A DNA stretch of 64,000 nt from Candidatus Nitromaritima sp. SCGC AAA288-L16 (GTDB taxonomy: Bacteria; Nitrospinota; Nitrospinia; Nitrospinales; VA-1), in NCBI GenBank assembly GCA_000372225.1, contig AQTY01000001.1, positions 124,001 through 188,000 on the forward strand. Reading direction: 5' to 3'. How positions within the stretch are numbered: the stretch's first letter is position 1; each line of letters starts with the position of its first letter. Positions 1 through 8,669 of this stretch are shown here, piece by piece. The notes beneath the pieces are model-generated. The model searched no databases and had not been told where the DNA came from. It was given only the letters and a program-made list of their open reading frames with translations. The position numbers and the translations under genes were made by a program.

Positions 1-930
1 TCTCCTGTTACCGGAGGTCATATACGACGAGTTGCAAATATGACGCTAACATTTGCCGACATTCTCAACAAAAACCAAGATACGTACAAAGATATTTCTT
101 TTAATGATGATCAGATCCATGAACTCCGAGTTGCCGCATGGATGCATGATATTGGCAAAGTCACAACCCCGGTAGAAGTTGTCGAAAAAGCTAAAAAACT
201 TCAAACTATTTTTGATCGAATTGAATTTGTTGATTTACGGCTATGCTTTATTATCGAACAAATGGAAAAAAGCTTTCTAAATAAAAAAATAAAAATATTA
301 CAAAATGGATCAGACACCAAAAAAGTAGCAGCGCTTGAAGACAAACAGAAAATAAAGCGTCAAGAATTAATGGACATCCGTGATTTTATTAATCAGTGTA
401 ATAATCCAGGAGAATTTCTTGAAGATGAAAAGATCGCACGTTTAGAAGAAATTTCAAAAATGACCTGGACAGACTTTGATGGCAATAAACAATCCTTTCT
501 CAATGAGGATGAAGTACTTAATCTCTCGATACGAAGAGGAAGCATAACGGAATCTGAGAGAAAGAAAATGCAGAATCACGCTGCAGTCACCTTAAAAATG
601 CTCAAGAAAATTCCTTTCACCAAGAAGTTAAAAAATATACCTCTCTACGCTGGAGCCCATCATGAGTTTGTAAATGGTGGCGGATATCCTCTGGGTTTAA
701 AGGGAGACGAAATACCATTTGAAGGAAAAATAATGTGCGTAACAGACATAGCAGAAGCTCTTACGGCAAGTGACCGTCCTTATAAAAAAGCGATGCCGTT
801 AGAGGTGGTCTACCGGATTCTTCGAGAAATGGCTGACAAGGGCGAATTAGATAAAGAACTAGTTGAGTTCTTCATTTCAGAAGAAGTTTTTACCAAGTAT
901 AAAGAACAACACGAATCCAATGGTAATTAA
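1..930 (+). CDS. HD-GYP domain phosphohydrolase, 5' end cut by window edge
   Basis: Probable cyclic-di-GMP phosphodiesterase or related HD-GYP phosphohydrolase acting in signalling. The frame is open from base 1: the 13 codons before the ATG at 40 read TGGHIRRVA and similar, which is the conserved start of the HD-GYP core, so the real gene begins upstream. The metal-binding HD lies in MHDIGK. The second signature is AGAHHEF followed by GGGYP, and TDIAEALTASDRPYKK closes the domain. About 170 residues separate HD from HHE, roughly 100 more than in compact HD-GYP domains; the extra part is charged and helical. Some response-regulator HD-GYP subfamilies carry such an insert. Any N-terminal sensor domain is outside the window. 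The family is clear; the substrate is inferred. Confidence 0.9.
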   Translation, partial: SPVTGGHIRRVANMTLTFADILNKNQDTYKDISFNDDQIHELRVAAWMHDIGKVTTPVEVVEKAKKLQTIFDRIEFVDLRLCFIIEQMEKSFLNKKIKILQNGSDTKKVAALEDKQKIKRQELMDIRDFINQCNNPGEFLEDEKIARLEEISKMTWTDFDGNKQSFLNEDEVLNLSIRRGSITESERKKMQNHAAVTLKMLKKIPFTKKLKNIPLYAGAHHEFVNGGGYPLGLKGDEIPFEGKIMCVTDIAEALTASDRPYKKAMPLEVVYRILREMADKGELDKELVEFFISEEVFTKYKEQHESNGN

Positions 931-1036
931 TGCCACAGGACAACTAGTTACGATTAACCTCTCCCCAATAATGTATAATTAGCAACAAAACTCTCCTTAA
1001 GAAATAACCAATTCAAATAATTAGTATCAATTCGTA

Positions 1037-1279
1037 TTACTTTTTTTTAGGTTTGTAGGGGCCTGTTCGCAAAAAATTATCATTCATTTTAAGGTGTTCA
1101 TCTATTGTAATATTCTCGTCCACCCCTTTACTCTTAGGATCGTCACCAAATTTTTTAAACGCTCGACTTTTTAACTTATCAGACATTTTAGTTGTTCGTT
1201 TTGTGCGAACTCTAACTGTTTTAGGCTTAAGACTTTCTTTATATTTTTTTTTATCCTCATGGGATATATTTAAAACCAT
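1037..1279 (-). CDS. small basic hypothetical protein
   Basis: 80-residue protein that I do not recognise. It is very rich in Lys and Arg in its first half (runs such as KKKYK and RVRTKRTTK) and ends in PKKK. It has no cysteine, signal peptide or membrane segment. The base bias suggests a nucleic-acid or ribosome-associated role, but that is speculation. There is no convincing Shine-Dalgarno sequence before the ATG. It lies alone between the HD-GYP gene and mgtE and no other reading frame competes with it, so I keep it at moderate confidence. Confidence 0.45.
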   Translation of the reverse strand: MVLNISHEDKKKYKESLKPKTVRVRTKRTTKMSDKLKSRAFKKFGDDPKSKGVDENITIDEHLKMNDNFLRTGPYKPKKK

Positions 1280-1340
1280 AATATTTTATTCGGGGAGAAA
1301 CGTGGTTAACAAAACATTAAATCATCAACATAACTACATA

Positions 1341-1352
1341 AATGATATCATT
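1341..1352. promoter_or_regulatory. 12-bp perfect palindrome upstream of mgtE
   Basis: AATGATATCATT is a perfect palindrome ending 26 bases before the mgtE start codon. It could be an operator, but the region is very AT-rich and a chance palindrome is possible. Confidence 0.25.
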
Positions 1353-1378
1353 TTAATGAATTAGCTTGAATAGAAATT

Positions 1379-2731
1379 ATGCCTATCCAAAAAATAGAAG
1401 ATTTAATCGATAATCTTCCTAAAAGCCAATACCAATTAATTACGGAAGTTAATGCTAACGACCATTTTGAATTAGCTCGACTTCTTCATCAGTTATCACC
1501 TGAATCAAAAGTTCACGTTTTTAACAACTTAAACTCTGATTTGAAACGTCAAGAGGTTCTTTATGAAACTGATTTAGATAGTAGATTAGAGATTGAAAGC
1601 TCTCTTGGCAGTAAGGGTCTCGCAATTTTATTGAGTAGTATGCCGGAAGATGAGGCCACGGATATTATTCAGGAGCTTGAGGTCGATGAACAAAAGAATA
1701 TTCTTAGTCAAATGGAGGTCAAAGATGCTGTCGTCATTAAAGACCTCATAACATATAAGGAAGAAACAGCTGGTGGACTCATGGTCCCAAAGTTCAATTC
1801 TGTTAAAGAAAACCAAACTGCAAGCGAAATATTAATGCAATTGAAACACGAAAACAATTCCGAAATACCACCATATTTTTATGTGGTTGATCCTGAAAAT
1901 AAACTAAAGGGATATTTCAAACTACGTGACCTCTTAAATGTTTCAACTAATATTAAGGCATTACAAATAATGCGAAAAGTCACACCTAAAGTCTTCACCT
2001 CAGACTCATGTGATAAAGTTGCAAACCTTATGGATAATGAGCACTTGAGCACCATTCCAGTAGTCGACGATACCAATACCATACGTGGGGTTATTACTTT
2101 TGATGATGTTATTCGTGTAATGCAGGATTTGGCAAGCGAAGACATCTTCACTATGGTAGGAACGGCCAAAGTAGACCCATTTGCGAAAAAAATAACCAGC
2201 AAAATTAAGGTTCGCGCCCCATGGCTACTAACAACTTTTATCGGTGGTTTATTAAGTGCTTATATTCTCAACCGGTTTCAAACCACCATAACTGATTTTT
2301 CGACTGTTTTATTTTTCATTCCTTTTGTGCTGGGAATTTCTGGAAATGTCGGACTCCAGGGTTCTACCGTAATCGTTCGAGGCCTTGCTACTGGGGATAT
2401 TCAAAAAGATAACATCCTAACTGTAGTGAGGAGTGAACTTGTGGTCGGCATAGCGAATGGGATTATTTTTGGATTTTTGTGCGGATTTATTATCACGTTA
2501 ATAGCCGCACCATTACTTCAAACAACCCCGATCTTAGGAACCGCAGTAGGCTTAGGGATAGTGCTAGCTGTATGTGTTTCAGCGGTCATTGGATCGACTG
2601 CACCAATCCTCTTTATAAAGATAAACGTAGACCCAGCAATTAGTTCAGGTCCATTCGTAACGGTAACTAACGATATTGCCGGTATTGCCATATACCTTTT
2701 AACAACCTCATATATCTACTCAGCCATATAA
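1379..2731 (+). CDS. mgtE: Magnesium transporter MgtE
   Basis: Mg2+ channel/transporter of the inner membrane. The 450 residues match the family's usual length and order. The N-terminal helical MgtE_N domain covers about residues 15-130 (SSMPEDEATDIIQEL is typical). A CBS pair follows at about 135-255, starting at TAGGLMVP. Five membrane helices lie from about 280 to the end. The pore signature GNVGLQGSTVIVRGLATG is present near 318-335, with VGLQ where NAGNQ is common. In characterised MgtE proteins the cytosolic N and CBS domains sense Mg2+ and gate the pore. No Shine-Dalgarno sequence precedes the ATG. The gene stands alone and converges on the small lipoyl-like gene. Confidence 0.93.
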   Translation: MPIQKIEDLIDNLPKSQYQLITEVNANDHFELARLLHQLSPESKVHVFNNLNSDLKRQEVLYETDLDSRLEIESSLGSKGLAILLSSMPEDEATDIIQELEVDEQKNILSQMEVKDAVVIKDLITYKEETAGGLMVPKFNSVKENQTASEILMQLKHENNSEIPPYFYVVDPENKLKGYFKLRDLLNVSTNIKALQIMRKVTPKVFTSDSCDKVANLMDNEHLSTIPVVDDTNTIRGVITFDDVIRVMQDLASEDIFTMVGTAKVDPFAKKITSKIKVRAPWLLTTFIGGLLSAYILNRFQTTITDFSTVLFFIPFVLGISGNVGLQGSTVIVRGLATGDIQKDNILTVVRSELVVGIANGIIFGFLCGFIITLIAAPLLQTTPILGTAVGLGIVLAVCVSAVIGSTAPILFIKINVDPAISSGPFVTVTNDIAGIAIYLLTTSYIYSAI

Positions 2732-2745
2732 GTATTCATCCCTCA

Positions 2746-2988
2746 CTATTTTTCAGCTAAGGTGATCGACATCAAAGCAGCATCAACCTCCACATACTCG
2801 CCCTCAGAAACATAGTATTCCTTAACCCTCCCGTCTACTTCAGAAAGCAAAGTAAAGTAACCCTCTGAGATTATTTCACATACGGCCATACCTTTAATTA
2901 CTTTATCTCCAGGATTAACCAGAAACTTATCAACTTTACCAGAGGTCATTGTTGGATACATGGCTGACATCAAAATATAATCTTCCAT
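2746..2988 (-). CDS. stand-alone lipoyl/biotinyl-like domain lacking the acceptor lysine
   Basis: 80-residue protein made of a single lipoyl-type domain. ILMSAMYPTMTSGKV followed by PGDKV closely resembles the start of pyruvate dehydrogenase E2 lipoyl domains (ILMPALSPTMTEG). The second half, SEVDGRV plus GEYVEV, completes the hammerhead fold. At the hairpin where E2 proteins have ETDK, this protein has ISEGY: Gly43 or Glu42 replaces the modified lysine, so it should not be lipoylated or biotinylated. I start at the ATG at 2988, which has GAAAGG seven bases upstream; the TTG one codon earlier is a weaker choice. No dehydrogenase-complex gene is nearby. The fold assignment is good; the function is unknown. 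Confidence 0.75.
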   Translation of the reverse strand: MEDYILMSAMYPTMTSGKVDKFLVNPGDKVIKGMAVCEIISEGYFTLLSEVDGRVKEYYVSEGEYVEVDAALMSITLAEK

Positions 2989-3116
2989 CAACGTGCCTTT
3001 CTAAAAAATAACAAAAACTAAATTGCCTTCAACCATTAATCGATAATAGGTATAATAAATATGATTAAAATCGAACGAATTAATATCACAAAAAATTTCT
3101 GAGAAAAAAACCGCGC

Positions 3117-3323
3117 ATGAAATTAAATGTTGGAGATGTGTTATTTGAATCAATGTCACAAAACATTGGTGCAATCACTAAAATTTTTAATCACCCAGAC
3201 GGCAAAATAATCAAAATTCGATGGCAGATGGAAGGGCACCTTCCCCATGACACAGAGCATTCATATAAAAAAGTACTACGTTGCGTCAAAAACGGTGAAT
3301 ATGAACTAACTCCTAAATTTTAG
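3117..3323 (+). CDS. small hypothetical protein
   Basis: 68 residues, not recognised. It has alternating hydrophobic and charged residues suggesting a small beta-rich fold (VGDVLFE, GAITKIF, KIIKIRW) and one Cys. No signal peptide or membrane segment. A TATAAT hexamer lies at 3051-3056 upstream, but without a good -35 partner. A purine-rich GAGAAAAAAA stretch precedes the start codon at a suboptimal distance. It converges on the ABM-domain gene. Coding potential is plausible rather than proven. Confidence 0.45.
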   Translation: MKLNVGDVLFESMSQNIGAITKIFNHPDGKIIKIRWQMEGHLPHDTEHSYKKVLRCVKNGEYELTPKF

Positions 3324-3377
3324 ACAAATAGCCAAGTCGAACCAGATAAATAATATATATTATCTCTATTAGTATAA

Positions 3378-3662
3378 TTATTGTTTATAGACAGTATGAG
3401 AAGGACGACCAGCTAAGATACTTTCTTTCCCCCAGTTTGTAACCTGTTTAAATTTATCAGATTGACAAAAATCATTAAAAGCATTTTCAGATCCCCACTC
3501 AGATGCAATTAAGTAAGACTGCCCATCATTAACATCTTTGTACAGAAAAGATTTCTCGTGACCATCGATGCCATTCATTGCCTCAATTACCCCTGTACAA
3601 GCTTTTTCAAAAACCTCTTCTTTTCCTGATAATACCTTATAGTTCATTCCTATAGTAACCAT
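3378..3662 (-). CDS. antibiotic biosynthesis monooxygenase (ABM) domain protein
   Basis: 94-residue single-domain protein of the ABM/dimeric alpha-beta barrel superfamily. Typical features are an N-terminal strand (TIGMNYKVLSGKEEVFE), a helix, then SFLYKDVNDGQSYLIASEW and a second helix (AFNDFCQSDKFKQV). Members range from quinol monooxygenases to haem-degrading IsdG-like enzymes, and many have no known substrate. No haem ligand can be assigned with confidence. It is separated by about 30 bases from the downstream radical SAM gene on the same strand, so it may or may not share a transcript. Family assignment is good; the function is open. Confidence 0.7.
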   Translation of the reverse strand: MVTIGMNYKVLSGKEEVFEKACTGVIEAMNGIDGHEKSFLYKDVNDGQSYLIASEWGSENAFNDFCQSDKFKQVTNWGKESILAGRPSHTVYKQ

Positions 3663-3693
3663 CTAGCTCCTTAATTCATTTTTAAGTATTATA

Positions 3694-4710
3694 TTAAGCA
3701 ACCAACTCAATTTCGCTACATAGCTCTTCACCGACAAGAAATACTTCATCAAACCCAAACCGATCCTTAATATAGAGTATATTCTCACGTTTGTTGCCTG
3801 TAAAAACAGAAACAGAATTCTTTGGAACCCTAAATAGTATTTTGTTAGGCATGCGATTTAAAGAAAGAATTTTTTCAACCATTAAATCCAGACTTGTCTG
3901 GCAATCAATAAGATAACGCAAAGAAGGATGAAACGGACCCGCTACCAGATTTTCTTCTAAAGAACGATCAGGCTGAACCCCTACCCTTATTACAGGAATA
4001 CGGAATTGATTGAATAATGCTAGAGCATTTTTTAACGCAGCAAGAGTCCTACTCAAAGACCAAGGTGAATATAATCCTTTTTGGTACATTGAATATAACA
4101 AGGTATGGCGCAATACTAGTGCAGGGTAAAGCCGCACAAAATCGGGTTTCATCCCAATAACATCCATTACCGATCTTTGAAAACGTTTCTCGTTGTCGCC
4201 AGGAAGGCCCAACATTAACTGGAGGCCTAGTATGAAGTTACGTTTTTTAATCAAAGATATTGATTTAAGCAAATCTGCTTTAGAACATGGGCGCCCAGAC
4301 TCTTCAAGAACTTGCTTGCATGTAGATTGCACACCCAACTCTACCGTCTTCACACCATAAGCCTTTATCAAGTCAAGTCGTTCAGAATTAATAAATAATG
4401 GGTGAGTCGAAACACGAATAGCATCAATTCGACCATTTTCAAGAAATGGCCTAACCAAAGACAACAGAAATTTCTGTCTCTCCTTTGGCAGCCCGGTAAA
4501 GCTCCCTCCGTAAAACGCAACCTCACATTTAGAAGCACGTTTTGAATTATATTTGGGGCCAAGGTAAGTTTTTAAAGTGTCCAAAACATGTTTTTCGTCT
4601 GCCGTAAACCGAGTGCCAGTAATATCAACTTGGCTACAAAAAACACACCGGTAAGGACACCCTTCATGAGGAATAAAAATTGGAGCGATCAGCATATTCT
4701 TTTTCTTCAT
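3694..4710 (-). CDS. radical SAM protein, Elp3/YhcC-like
   Basis: 338-residue radical SAM enzyme. The [4Fe-4S] motif CxxxCxxC is at residues 18-25 (GCPYRCVFCSQ). It is followed by EVAFYGGSFTGLP and by GVQS and LGLPGD motifs typical of the Elp3/HemN/YhcC-type superfamily. It is shorter than HemN and lacks an acetyltransferase domain, so it is not a full Elp3. Proteins of this type are often annotated as 'radical SAM protein' with no known substrate. It lies 13 bases after rnc on the same strand and is the last gene of the yceD-to-rnc operon. The start could also be Met6, which is equally compatible with the fold. Confidence 0.85.
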   Translation of the reverse strand: MKKKNMLIAPIFIPHEGCPYRCVFCSQVDITGTRFTADEKHVLDTLKTYLGPKYNSKRASKCEVAFYGGSFTGLPKERQKFLLSLVRPFLENGRIDAIRVSTHPLFINSERLDLIKAYGVKTVELGVQSTCKQVLEESGRPCSKADLLKSISLIKKRNFILGLQLMLGLPGDNEKRFQRSVMDVIGMKPDFVRLYPALVLRHTLLYSMYQKGLYSPWSLSRTLAALKNALALFNQFRIPVIRVGVQPDRSLEENLVAGPFHPSLRYLIDCQTSLDLMVEKILSLNRMPNKILFRVPKNSVSVFTGNKRENILYIKDRFGFDEVFLVGEELCSEIELVA

Positions 4711-4723
4711 ACTCTTAAACCTA

Positions 4724-5434
4724 TTAATCTTTATTAGTTAAAAAACTACTCAAAGCCTCCTTTGCCGCATTCTGCTCAGCTTCTTTTTTGCTGCGTCCTT
4801 TTCCGGATCCCCGTACTTGGCTGCGAATTTTAACCTTAACATCAAATCGTTTGTCATGACCAGGTCCCATTTCCCCCACAACCTCATACAAGGGGACACA
4901 AGAAAATCTATTTTGTGTGTATTCTTGCAAATCACTTTTAAAATCTATAGCTATACAGGCACTCCGATACTCATCAATTTTCTCAACCAACTGCGGCAAA
5001 AATACATCAGCAGTTGTTCGAAAATCACTATCGCAAAAAAGAGCTCCCACTAAGGCCTCATAAGCATTAGCAAGAATAGATGCTTTTTGTCCACCTCCAG
5101 AAAAAGACTCCCCTTTACCCAGCAAAATATAACTACCTAGTTCTATTTTTTTTGCTAGTCCAGCAAGGGAATTTTCATTAACAACAGCCGCTCGAATCTT
5201 TGACAATGATCCTTCAGGCAAGTCTGGATACATTAAAAACATATAATCAGCCACAATAAGGTCAATAACAGAATCGCCTAAAAACTCAAGCCTCTCATTA
5301 TTTTTTAATGAGAGAAGAACCTCATTGGAAAAAGACTTATGGGTAAGCGATTTGTTGAGTAGTTCGATATCTTTGAATTGATAACACAATAATCTCTGCA
5401 AAGGGATTAATGCATTAATTCGGGCTTCCTGCAT
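4724..5434 (-). CDS. rnc: Ribonuclease III
   Basis: Double-strand-specific endoribonuclease for rRNA and mRNA processing. The 236 residues fit the usual 220-240. The catalytic signature NERLEFLGDSVIDL is at about 46-59, and the second catalytic Glu lies in ANAYEALVGALF. A C-terminal double-stranded RNA-binding domain follows from about residue 160 (DFKSDLQEY to GKGRSKKEAEQNAAKEAL). The gene follows fabF by 13 bases and continues into the radical SAM gene, so all appear co-transcribed. In many bacteria rnc sits next to fab or era genes. Confidence 0.96.
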   Translation of the reverse strand: MQEARINALIPLQRLLCYQFKDIELLNKSLTHKSFSNEVLLSLKNNERLEFLGDSVIDLIVADYMFLMYPDLPEGSLSKIRAAVVNENSLAGLAKKIELGSYILLGKGESFSGGGQKASILANAYEALVGALFCDSDFRTTADVFLPQLVEKIDEYRSACIAIDFKSDLQEYTQNRFSCVPLYEVVGEMGPGHDKRFDVKVKIRSQVRGSGKGRSKKEAEQNAAKEALSSFLTNKD

Positions 5435-5447
5435 TATTTTTTTGGAT

Positions 5448-6686
5448 TTAATTAATCAATCTCTTGAATACAAGAACAGCGTTTGTTCCACCAAACCCAA
5501 ATGAATTTGAGATAGCTGTAGTAATATTTACTTCCTTAGCTTGATTAGGAGTATAATCCAAGTCACATTCTGGGTCAGGAGTATTATAATTTATGGTGGG
5601 TGGTAAAATACCGCGGCTTATTGCCAATAATGTATAAATGGCTTCTACACCACCGGCAGCTCCGAGCAAGTGACCAGTCATCGATTTAGTCGAACTAATG
5701 GATAGATCATAAGCATGATGTCCGAACGTAGATTTTATAGATTGTGATTCAGTGGAGTCTGCTACTGTAGAGGTTCCGTGAGCGTTAATATACTGAACCT
5801 CGTTTTTGTTTATGCCTGCATTATTTAAAGCCAGTTTCATACAACGAGCTGCTCCTTCACCGTTAGGCGATGTAGATGTTATATGATACGCATCACCATT
5901 CAATGCATATCCAATAATCTCACCATACACTTTAGCGCCACGACTTTTTGCAGCTTCATACTCCTCTAATACTACAACGCCACATCCCTCTCCAACAACA
6001 AACCCATCTCGATCCTTGTCAAATGGTCGGCTTGCAGCTTCGGGGTCTTCATTACGCGTCGACAAAGCTTTTGCCGCATGAAATCCCCCAACACAAAGTG
6101 GCGTGATAACTGACTCTGTACCTCCAGCAATCATAGCATCAGCATCGCCATACTGTATCAAACGGGCTGCATCTCCAATAGAGTGAGTCCCCGTAGCACA
6201 AGCGGTGGCAACACAGGTATTAGGACCTTTCGCTCCCGAATGAATTGAAACTTGACCTGATGCAAGGTTAGCAATAACCATAGGAATAAAAAAAGGGGAG
6301 ATCTTACGAACTCCTCTTTCTTTATATATATTATGGTACTTCTCTATCGCTGGTAATCCTCCAAGACCGACGCCAACTTGAACTCCGACTCTCTCGGCAT
6401 TTTTCTCAGTAATTTCATATCCTGAGTCTTTGAGGGCATAGTCGCTAGCAGCTACTGCAAAATGAATAAATCTATCCATTTTTTTCACTTCTTTGTGCCC
6501 CATATACCGCTCAGCATCAAAACCAGCAACCTCACCCGCAAACCTTACAGGAAAAGATTCCGTATCAAACCTTGTAATTGGACCGATTCCAGATTTCCCA
6601 TTAATGATAGCTGACCAATTCTCTTCAACACCAATACCAAGTGGTGAAATAATACCCATACCTGTAACAACTACGCGCCTCCTCAT
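5448..6686 (-). CDS. fabF: 3-oxoacyl-ACP synthase II (FabF)
   Basis: Elongating beta-ketoacyl-ACP synthase of type II fatty-acid synthesis; it condenses malonyl-ACP with acyl-ACP. The 412 residues are standard. The catalytic Cys163 lies in TACATGTHSIGD. The two active-site histidines are in INAHGTSTVADSTES and SMTGHLLGAAGG, and the C-terminus has SNSFGFGGTNA. GGAG about 11 bases upstream supports the start. It follows acpP closely (28 bases), the usual acpP-fabF order. Confidence 0.97.
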   Translation of the reverse strand: MRRRVVVTGMGIISPLGIGVEENWSAIINGKSGIGPITRFDTESFPVRFAGEVAGFDAERYMGHKEVKKMDRFIHFAVAASDYALKDSGYEITEKNAERVGVQVGVGLGGLPAIEKYHNIYKERGVRKISPFFIPMVIANLASGQVSIHSGAKGPNTCVATACATGTHSIGDAARLIQYGDADAMIAGGTESVITPLCVGGFHAAKALSTRNEDPEAASRPFDKDRDGFVVGEGCGVVVLEEYEAAKSRGAKVYGEIIGYALNGDAYHITSTSPNGEGAARCMKLALNNAGINKNEVQYINAHGTSTVADSTESQSIKSTFGHHAYDLSISSTKSMTGHLLGAAGGVEAIYTLLAISRGILPPTINYNTPDPECDLDYTPNQAKEVNITTAISNSFGFGGTNAVLVFKRLIN

Positions 6687-6714
6687 CCACTCACTCCATA
6701 TTCATCAGAGTCGA

Positions 6715-6948
6715 TCAATTAGTGTTATTGTTGATATAATCGATTGCATCCTGAACTTTTGAAATTTTTTCAGCTTCTTCATCTGGAATTTCAATATCAA
6801 ACTCCTCTTCAAGGGCCATGACAAGTTCAACGGTATCAAGAGAGTCCGCCCCTAGATCGTCAATAAATGCAGCGTTACCAGTAACCTGTTTTTCGTCCAC
6901 ACCTAATTGATCCACTATAATTTCTCTTACTTTTTCTTCAACAGACAT
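6715..6948 (-). CDS. acpP: Acyl carrier protein
   Basis: 77-residue acidic carrier protein. Ser36 in DDLGADSLDTVELV is the 4'-phosphopantetheine attachment site, and the following helix (ALEEEFDIEIPDEEAEKI) is the partner-recognition helix II/III region. AGGAG nine bases before the ATG gives a strong ribosome-binding site, as expected for an abundant protein. It sits between fabG and fabF in the fatty-acid operon. Confidence 0.97.
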   Translation of the reverse strand: MSVEEKVREIIVDQLGVDEKQVTGNAAFIDDLGADSLDTVELVMALEEEFDIEIPDEEAEKISKVQDAIDYINNNTN

Positions 6949-6969
6949 AATTAAAACTCCTAAAAAATA

Positions 6970-7710
6970 TTACATCAACATTCCACCATTTACATTTATA
7001 ACCTGGCCAGTAATATAATTAGAACGGCCAGAAACAAGGAAAGCTACACTATGGGCTATATCATCAGGCAACCCCAAACGTGAAAGAGGTATCTGCTCAA
7101 CCAGCTTGTCTCTTATTTTTTCATCAAGCACACGAGTCATTTCTGTATCAATAAATCCCGGGGCTATAGCGTTAACTGTAATATTTCTCGGGGCTAGTTC
7201 TCGTGCCATAGTTTTTGTCAAACCAATCAAACCTGCTTTAGAAGCAGAGTAGTTTGCCTGCCCAGCATTTCCCATAACACCAACAATGGAAGCAATATTA
7301 ACTATAGCGCCTTGACGTTGCTTCATCATATGTTTTGCTGCTTGTTGTCCACAAAGAAAACTTCCTTTAAGGTTTACAGCAAGAACACGATCCCAGTCAT
7401 CTTCCTTCATCCTAACAAACAATCCATCCTTAGTAATTCCGGCGTTATTAATCAAAATATCTAAGGGCTTAAATTCCTTTGCTATTGAATCAAATGCTAC
7501 TTTAACATTTTCTGTATCCGCTACATTTATTAAAGTAGCGGATGCATTCCCCCCATTGGCGAGAACACTTTCAGCAGATTTTTTAGCATTTTCAAGATTA
7601 ATGTCCCCAAAAATAACGTGCGCCCCAGATTTTGCCAGGTTATTCCCGATCACCTGCCCTATCCCTTGCCCCCCACCGGTAACTAGGGCAATTTTATTTT
7701 TAAGTTCCAT
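6970..7710 (-). CDS. fabG: 3-oxoacyl-ACP reductase (FabG)
   Basis: NADPH-dependent short-chain dehydrogenase reducing beta-ketoacyl-ACP. The nucleotide motif TGGGQGIGQ is near residue 12, with NNAG at about 88. The catalytic Ser lies in NIASIVGVMG and the YxxxK pair in NYSASKAG. The C-terminus (GQVINVNGGMLM) is typical. I start at the ATG at 7710, which overlaps the fabD stop as TGATG; a TTG one codon upstream is possible but less likely. Translational coupling to fabD is implied. Confidence 0.96.
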   Translation of the reverse strand: MELKNKIALVTGGGQGIGQVIGNNLAKSGAHVIFGDINLENAKKSAESVLANGGNASATLINVADTENVKVAFDSIAKEFKPLDILINNAGITKDGLFVRMKEDDWDRVLAVNLKGSFLCGQQAAKHMMKQRQGAIVNIASIVGVMGNAGQANYSASKAGLIGLTKTMARELAPRNITVNAIAPGFIDTEMTRVLDEKIRDKLVEQIPLSRLGLPDDIAHSVAFLVSGRSNYITGQVINVNGGMLM

Positions 7711-8669
7711 CAATTATTCTCTGATTTTATCAAGTTTTCACAGGCTTTAACGGTTGTCTTTAAGGAGTCTGGATCTCCGACCTGAAAACATCTTACATTT
7801 TTATTAAACCGTCGCATAAGACCAGACAGAACCCTTCCCGTACCAAGCTCAATAGCAACATCTATTTCTTGGTCAATCAAATACTGCATTGTTTCAGCCC
7901 ACCTAACAGGCGAACACACCTGCCGTATCAATGCTTCACACGCCGAGGAACCCGCGATAAGGGGCCGAGCTTGAATATTAGATACAACAGGATATTGATG
8001 ATCGGCAAACTTTGTTTTTTCCAGTTCTTTTTTAAGATTAATTTCTGCTGGTTTCATCAAAGGGCAGTGAAAAGGAGCGCTAACTGGTAACATGACTGAT
8101 TTTTTAGCCCCCTCCTCTTTTGCTAATCGAGAGACTTCCTCAACAGCCTTAAGGTGACCGGCAATAACAATTTGTTCATGACTGTTAATATTGGCAGGTT
8201 GAGCAATAAAATCTTCTTTTGTAACTCTATCGCATAATAATCGAACTTTATCTAAAGACATTCCAATTATAGCAGCCATACCTCCAACACCAACGGGAAC
8301 AGCTTCCTGCATGAAACGCCCCCTCAGGTGAACTAACCGAACAGCATCCAAAAATTGAATGGATCCTGCCGCAACATTTGCTGAATACTCACCAAGACTA
8401 TGGCCAGCCGCTATTGTGGCATTGATACCATTTTCCCTCAGCATATTCAAGGCTATTATACTGTGGATAAGAAGAGCTGGTTGGGCATTTTGTGTAAGCA
8501 TTAACTTCTCATCAGGCCCATTAAAACACAGGTCTGTAATGTCAAACCCAAGAATTTCTCCGGCGTTATCAAACAATTTTTTAGACTCTAAAGACGCCTT
8601 ATAAAATTCCCTACCCATACCTACAATTTGTGACCCTTGACCAGGAAAAAGAAAAGCAATTTTTACCAT
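7710..8669 (-). CDS. fabD: Malonyl-CoA:ACP transacylase (FabD)
   Basis: Transfers malonyl from CoA to acyl carrier protein. The 319 residues are typical. The N-terminal LFPGQGSQ is at about residues 7-14. The nucleophile elbow GHSLGEYSA holds the catalytic Ser, and the partner His is in VSAPFHCPLM. The start overlaps the fabH stop by 7 bases and the end overlaps fabG by one base, so the three genes are tightly coupled. Confidence 0.96.
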   Translation of the reverse strand: MVKIAFLFPGQGSQIVGMGREFYKASLESKKLFDNAGEILGFDITDLCFNGPDEKLMLTQNAQPALLIHSIIALNMLRENGINATIAAGHSLGEYSANVAAGSIQFLDAVRLVHLRGRFMQEAVPVGVGGMAAIIGMSLDKVRLLCDRVTKEDFIAQPANINSHEQIVIAGHLKAVEEVSRLAKEEGAKKSVMLPVSAPFHCPLMKPAEINLKKELEKTKFADHQYPVVSNIQARPLIAGSSACEALIRQVCSPVRWAETMQYLIDQEIDVAIELGTGRVLSGLMRRFNKNVRCFQVGDPDSLKTTVKACENLIKSENN

